64,000 nt of DNA from an uncultured Acetobacteroides sp. (lineage in GTDB: Bacteria > Bacteroidota > Bacteroidia > Bacteroidales > ZOR0009): contig NZ_OY782755.1 in NCBI RefSeq assembly GCF_963678165.1, positions 3,162,001 through 3,226,000 on the forward strand, written 5' to 3'. The number at the start of each line of letters is the position of its first letter. Positions within the stretch are counted from its first letter, which is position 1. Below the pieces are notes generated by a model that was given only the letters and a program-made list of their open reading frames with translations, was not told the DNA's origin and did no database searches. Positions 60,420 to 64,000 of the stretch are shown here, in pieces. Made by a program: the position numbers and the translations under genes.

Positions 60420-62942
60420 ATGAAAAAAATAACCTTACTCAGCATGGCTTCGTTGCTACTTCCATTGCTATCGTCAGCAAGCGAAGCCGATCTTAAAATT
60501 CCTGACCTGTCCGCCGGACAGAACACCCTACTTGGCTGGGGTTTTGTTGTTTGCCTTTTGGGCTTAGCCTTTGGCTTCTACCAATTCTTGAAGGTAAAGA
60601 AGGCCCAAGCGCACAAGTCGATGCTCGATGTTTCGAACGTAATCTTCGAAACCTGTAAAACCTACCTCATCCAGCAGGGAAAATTCCTCGTTTGGCTGTT
60701 TCTGATCATCGCTACGTGCGTTACCTTTTACTTTGGGTACCTTCAGGAAAAAGGGGTTGGCGGTGTTGCGCTAATCTTGGCATGGACCGTTATCGGTATC
60801 CTTGGGTCGTATGGCGTTGCCTGGTTTGGCATCAGAATGAATACCCTTGCCAACAGCCGTATGGCCTTTGCCTCGCTGGAGCGTAAGCCGCTTAAGCTGC
60901 TTCATATTCCGCTAAATGCAGGAATGAGCATCGGGGTGGTTCTTATCTGCATTGAGCTTATCATGATGCTTATCATCCTTACACTGATGCCTCGCGAGCT
61001 GGCTGGCGCCTGCTTCATCGGTTTTGCTATCGGTGAGTCGCTAGGTGCTTCGGCGCTTCGTATTGCCGGTGGTATCTTCACCAAGATTGCCGATATCGGT
61101 TCGGACCTGATGAAGGTGGTATTCAAAATTGGCGAGGATGACCCTCGTAACCCTGGCGTAATCGCCGACTGTACGGGCGATAACGCTGGCGACAGCGTTG
61201 GACCTACCGCCGACGGTTTCGAAACCTACGGCGTTACCGGCGTTGCGCTGATCTCGTTTATCGTTCTTGCAGTAGGCTTTGTTCCTGGAATCGACGAAAG
61301 CACCAAGCTTGCACTTCAGGCAACCCTGCTAACCTGGATTTTTGGCATGCGCATCCTGATGATCGTTACATCAGTATCGGCATTCGGGATTAACAACCTG
61401 CTCAGCAAGTCGCTCTACAGTGATACGGACGATCTCGACTTCGAGAAGCCGCTTACCAACCTGGTTTGGATTACCTCCATCCTATCCATCATCGCAACAT
61501 TTGCGGCCAGCTACTTCCTTATCGGTCCAGCATCGATTGTGGATGCGCAGTGCCACAATGCTTGGATTATCCTATCGATCATCATCAGCTGCGGAACCCT
61601 TGGCGGCGCCATCATCCCCGAATTCACCAAAATCTTTACCAGCCCTAAATCGGCACACGTACAAGAGGTGGTGAAGGCCGGTAGAGAAGGCGGCGCGTCG
61701 CTGGTTATCCTTTCGGGATTTGTTGCCGGTAACTTCTCGGCATTCTGGAAGGGAATGGTATTTATCGGCTTGATGTTTATCGCCTACTACGCTAGCACCT
61801 TCGGGCTCGATCAGTTTATGATCTACTCCTCGATTTTTGCATTTGGCCTGGTGGCCTTCGGTCTTTTGGGCATGGGGCCTGTTACCATTGCGGTTGACAG
61901 CTACGGGCCGGTAACCGACAACGCTCAATCGGTGTACGAGCTATCGCTCATCGAGGATCTGCCTAATATCGACAAGGAAATCGAGAAGGACTTCGGCTTT
62001 AAGCCCGACTTCGAAAAGGCCAAGTACTACCTAGAGGCTAACGACGGTGCCGGAAATACCTTTAAGGCTACCGCTAAGCCAGTGCTTATTGGTACGGCTG
62101 TGGTAGGTGCAACCACCATGATCTTCTCGTTGATCCTGGTTATTAAGAACGTGCTTGGCGTAGAGCCAGACGCTATTCTTAACCTGCTTAACCCTTGGAC
62201 CATCCTAGGGCTGATGGCCGGCGGTGCCGTGATCTACTGGTTTACGGCCGCATCGACCCAAGCGGTTAGCACCGGCGCCTACCGTGCCGTTGAGTACATC
62301 AAGCGCCACATCAACCTCGACCCTAACGCCGAGAAGAAGGCATCCATCGAAACCTCGAAAGAGGTGGTGAAGATTTGCACCCAGTACGCCCAAAACGGGA
62401 TGTGGAACATCTTCCCTGCCGTATTCCTGTTTGCCCTGGCATTCGCATTCATCTCGGGCAGAGAGATTGTTGGTGCCGATCCGAAGGTGGCCTTTGCAGC
62501 GGCATCGTTCTTTGTGAGCTACCTGATTGGTATCGCCATCTTCGGCCTATACCAGGCCATCTTCATGGCCAACGCCGGCGGCAGCTGGGACAACGCCAAG
62601 AAGGTGGTTGAGGTTGACCTCAAGCAAAAAGGAACCCCTCTACACGACGCTACCGTTGTGGGCGACACCGTGGGCGACCCATTTAAGGATACCTCGTCGG
62701 TGGCCATCAACCCCATCATCAAGTTTACCACCCTGTTCGGATTGCTGGCCATGGAGATTGCCATTAGCGCCGAGTTTAGGTCGGTAGCTCCATACGTGGG
62801 GATCGTCATGTTTATCGGCGCCCTGTACTTCGTTTGGCGCTCGTTCTACAAGATGAGAATCGAGAGCTCGTCGGACGAGGATAAGCAGGAGGCCTCGGGC
62901 AATACCTCCGCGAAGAGCAGCCAAAATGCTACGGTGCTCTAA
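60420..62942 (+). CDS. hppA: membrane-bound ion-translocating pyrophosphatase
   Basis: 840 residues, about 16 transmembrane segments, with an N-terminal signal-like helix. Catalytic motifs: 'DIGSDLMKVVFKIGEDDPRN', 'IADCTGDNAGDSVGPTADGF' with the conserved Asp series, 'VDSYGPVTDNAQSVYELS', and C-terminal 'WDNAKKVVE' and 'HDATVVGDTVGDPFKDTSS'. It hydrolyses PPi and pumps H+ and/or Na+ out. 'GAGNTFKATAKP' places Lys549 where potassium-dependent enzymes usually have Ala. Which ion is moved is not decidable here. Monocistronic, divergent from the Ehr operon. Confidence 0.96.
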   Translation: MKKITLLSMASLLLPLLSSASEADLKIPDLSAGQNTLLGWGFVVCLLGLAFGFYQFLKVKKAQAHKSMLDVSNVIFETCKTYLIQQGKFLVWLFLIIATCVTFYFGYLQEKGVGGVALILAWTVIGILGSYGVAWFGIRMNTLANSRMAFASLERKPLKLLHIPLNAGMSIGVVLICIELIMMLIILTLMPRELAGACFIGFAIGESLGASALRIAGGIFTKIADIGSDLMKVVFKIGEDDPRNPGVIADCTGDNAGDSVGPTADGFETYGVTGVALISFIVLAVGFVPGIDESTKLALQATLLTWIFGMRILMIVTSVSAFGINNLLSKSLYSDTDDLDFEKPLTNLVWITSILSIIATFAASYFLIGPASIVDAQCHNAWIILSIIISCGTLGGAIIPEFTKIFTSPKSAHVQEVVKAGREGGASLVILSGFVAGNFSAFWKGMVFIGLMFIAYYASTFGLDQFMIYSSIFAFGLVAFGLLGMGPVTIAVDSYGPVTDNAQSVYELSLIEDLPNIDKEIEKDFGFKPDFEKAKYYLEANDGAGNTFKATAKPVLIGTAVVGATTMIFSLILVIKNVLGVEPDAILNLLNPWTILGLMAGGAVIYWFTAASTQAVSTGAYRAVEYIKRHINLDPNAEKKASIETSKEVVKICTQYAQNGMWNIFPAVFLFALAFAFISGREIVGADPKVAFAAASFFVSYLIGIAIFGLYQAIFMANAGGSWDNAKKVVEVDLKQKGTPLHDATVVGDTVGDPFKDTSSVAINPIIKFTTLFGLLAMEIAISAEFRSVAPYVGIVMFIGALYFVWRSFYKMRIESSSDEDKQEASGNTSAKSSQNATVL

Positions 62943-62964
62943 GCGCATAGCCAAACTACCATAT

Positions 62965-63000
62965 AAGAGGTGGCCCTTGTAGGCCACCTCTTCTTTTTTG
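62965..63000 (+). terminator. Rho-independent terminator of hppA
   Basis: An 11-bp stem AAGAGGTGGCC with 62982-62992, loop of 6, then CTTTTTT. Confidence 0.9.
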
Positions 63001-63143
63001 CGGTAGATTCATCTAGGAGTCAACCTATGCGGTAGAGCTGCGCAGCGGCTGCCGCACCTCCACCACTTTGCGCCACTAACAGCCCCAGCTTAAATTCTTG
63101 CTTCCGGGGAATATTCACGGAGCTGTGTCTACCTTTTTTGGAA

Positions 63144-63311
63144 AATATCGCACCTTCTGCTCAGAATGTCGCGTCTGCTGATAAATATATAGCGGCTACT
63201 GATCAAAATGTAGCATCTGTTGATCGACATGTAGCGTCTGCTGATCAAAACATAGCATCTTCTGATCAAAATGTAGCGTCTGCTGATCAAAATATAGCAT
63301 CTTCTGCTCAA
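63144..63311. repeat. 21-bp-period array, 8 units
   Basis: Eight units of exactly 21 bp, shared core AATGTAGCGTCTGCTGATCA. Substitutions in most units, no indel. Open on both strands as heptads ('DQNVASA' on plus), with no start signal or domain. Between the hppA terminator and the 3' end of the convergent oxidoreductase gene. Confidence 0.9.
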
Positions 63312-63394
63312 AACAGGGGGTATTGGAGCTGCGATACGGGCTAATTAGGGCGCTGGGAGCCATGGGGGCAACGGGAGTATTCGCGTAAAAGGAA

Positions 63395-63455
63395 CTACCC
63401 CGAGGGCTGCGCGGGGGTGTTTAGCCGAATGCCCTTCGTGCCCGTGAATATTCCC
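63395..63455 (-). repeat. conserved block flanking a 21-bp array, copy B
   Basis: Reverse-complement match of 51446-51505 (GGGCACGAAGGGC, ATTCGGCTAAACACCCCCG, CGCAGCC). Lies about 85 bp from the end of the array at 63144-63311. Confidence 0.65.
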
Positions 63456-63522
63456 TAAAAACCTTCGACGACGGCGGTTCAGCTGATAGATAGCTCTCTT
63501 TTCAGCACCCACTAAACAACGC

Positions 63523-63552
63523 AGGGGCTGCCCCCTAAGCGGAGCAGCCCCT
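63523..63552 (-). terminator. hairpin terminator of the FAD/Fe-S oxidoreductase gene
   Basis: A 9-bp stem AGGGGCTGC (63523-63531) with 63544-63552, about 25 bp past the stop. On the minus strand it is followed by GCGTTGTTTAG, a weak T tract. Confidence 0.6.
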
Positions 63553-63577
63553 TTATAAGTATCCTATCAGCTAAAGC

Positions 63578-64000
63578 CTATTCCTGAATGAGCTCGGTAA
63601 CCCTATCCACCAGGTAAACGATGGACATGTAGGGAACCTTTCCGTTGGTGGTTAGCCCAATCTCGCAGGTGCGGCTGTTGGAGAAGCCCTGCTTAACGTT
63701 GGCCCGCTCGAGCTGTGGGCGAAGCTTGCGCAAGGCGTAGGCGTTCACCTCGGGGTTGGTGAATCCCTTATCGCCGGCAAAGCCGCAGCAGCCCACCTCC
63801 TCGGGCACCATCACCCGGGTGGAGCAGCGCTTGGCCAGCCCAATGATGGTATCGCGCAGCTGCATCTTGGTGGTCGAGCAGGTGATATGGAGCGCCACCG
63901 GCTCGTCGACGGGTGTAAAGCGCAACTTATCCACCAGGAAGGTTTCGATGAATTCGGCGGGCTCGTACAGCCTCATCGACTTGATGCAGGCCCGCATGCG
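63578..64000 (-). CDS. FAD-binding / (Fe-S)-binding oxidoreductase, C-terminal part (start outside window)
   Basis: Open to the right edge, so only the last 140 residues are visible. They contain a CCG (cysteine-rich) domain: 'ALHITCSTTKMQLRDTIIGL', 'VMVPEEVGCCGFAGDKGFTN' and 'GFSNSRTCEIGLT'. The phrase 'GCCGFAGDKGF' followed by 'NPEVNAYALRKL' is typical of the C-terminus of large D-lactate/2-hydroxyacid dehydrogenase fusions (FAD_binding_4, FAD-oxidase C, Fe4S4, CCG). The N-terminal domains cannot be checked here; a stand-alone LutA/GlpC-like subunit is the alternative. Confidence 0.72.
   Translation of the reverse strand, partial: RMRACIKSMRLYEPAEFIETFLVDKLRFTPVDEPVALHITCSTTKMQLRDTIIGLAKRCSTRVMVPEEVGCCGFAGDKGFTNPEVNAYALRKLRPQLERANVKQGFSNSRTCEIGLTTNGKVPYMSIVYLVDRVTELIQE

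Noticed and set aside
63138..63344. Heptad protein over the 63144 array
   Set aside because: Same argument as for the other arrays; the opposite strand is equally open.
1..64000. tRNA and rRNA genes
   Set aside because: I looked through the intergenic regions for cloverleaf-like stretches with GTTCRANYC and found none that I can support; short RNAs without such words could be missed.

Overview
The window looks like a chromosomal piece from an anaerobic, fermentative member of the Bacteroidota, most likely Bacteroidales. Evidence: several intergenic regions carry the Bacteroidota -7 promoter word TAnnTTTG, once with a correctly spaced upstream TTG. Family content points the same way: a TonB-dependent receptor with STN and carboxypeptidase-regulatory domains followed by a DUF4249 lipoprotein, DUF5362 and DUF6090 proteins, an OadG subunit with a lamin-tail domain, and PdxB plus pyruvate phosphate dikinase. 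No genus is claimed.

Layout. 1-6.0 kb: the 3' part of a PAS histidine kinase, a small lipoprotein, an outer-membrane protein and an esterase. 6.0-20.8 kb: an accessory region. Recognisable genes (HxlR regulator with a divergent SDR and a zinc-free alcohol dehydrogenase, an outer-membrane barrel, a thioredoxin) alternate with AT-rich orphan genes and many dispersed repeats, including a 1.29-kb tandem duplication. 20.8-27.4 kb: TonB receptor with DUF4249 partner, a hydrolase, a DUF5362 protein and mnmA. 28-32 kb (minus strand): pdxB, a sugar kinase-RapZ fusion, a MurU-like nucleotidyltransferase, and plsY. 32.5-40.2 kb: nth, a TlpA-like thioredoxin, pyk, xerD and ppdK. 40.7-44.7 kb: a copper ATPase and copper chaperone, a GNAT enzyme and an unknown gene. 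45.2-50.4 kb: methylmalonyl-CoA epimerase with a complete Na+-pumping methylmalonyl-CoA decarboxylase. 50.9-52.6 kb: cold-shock protein, HTH protein, small membrane protein. 52.7-60.0 kb: a six-gene group-4-hydrogenase-like complex without NiFe ligands (Ehr type). 60.4-62.9 kb: membrane pyrophosphatase. The right edge holds the 3' end of an FAD/Fe-S oxidoreductase.

How genes work together. Propionate formation (mce, mmdA, oadG-like, biotin carrier, mmdB), PPi-linked glycolysis (ppdK, pyk), the ion-pumping pyrophosphatase and the Ehr complex together suggest an energy economy built on membrane Na+/H+ gradients and PPi. This is inference from co-location; the transported ions cannot be read from the sequence.

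The most unusual signal is a set of intergenic tandem arrays, at least six. Their unit sequences are unrelated to one another but the period is always exactly 21 bp. The longest has 21 consecutive units with many substitutions and no indel. I did not recognise a described family that explains them.
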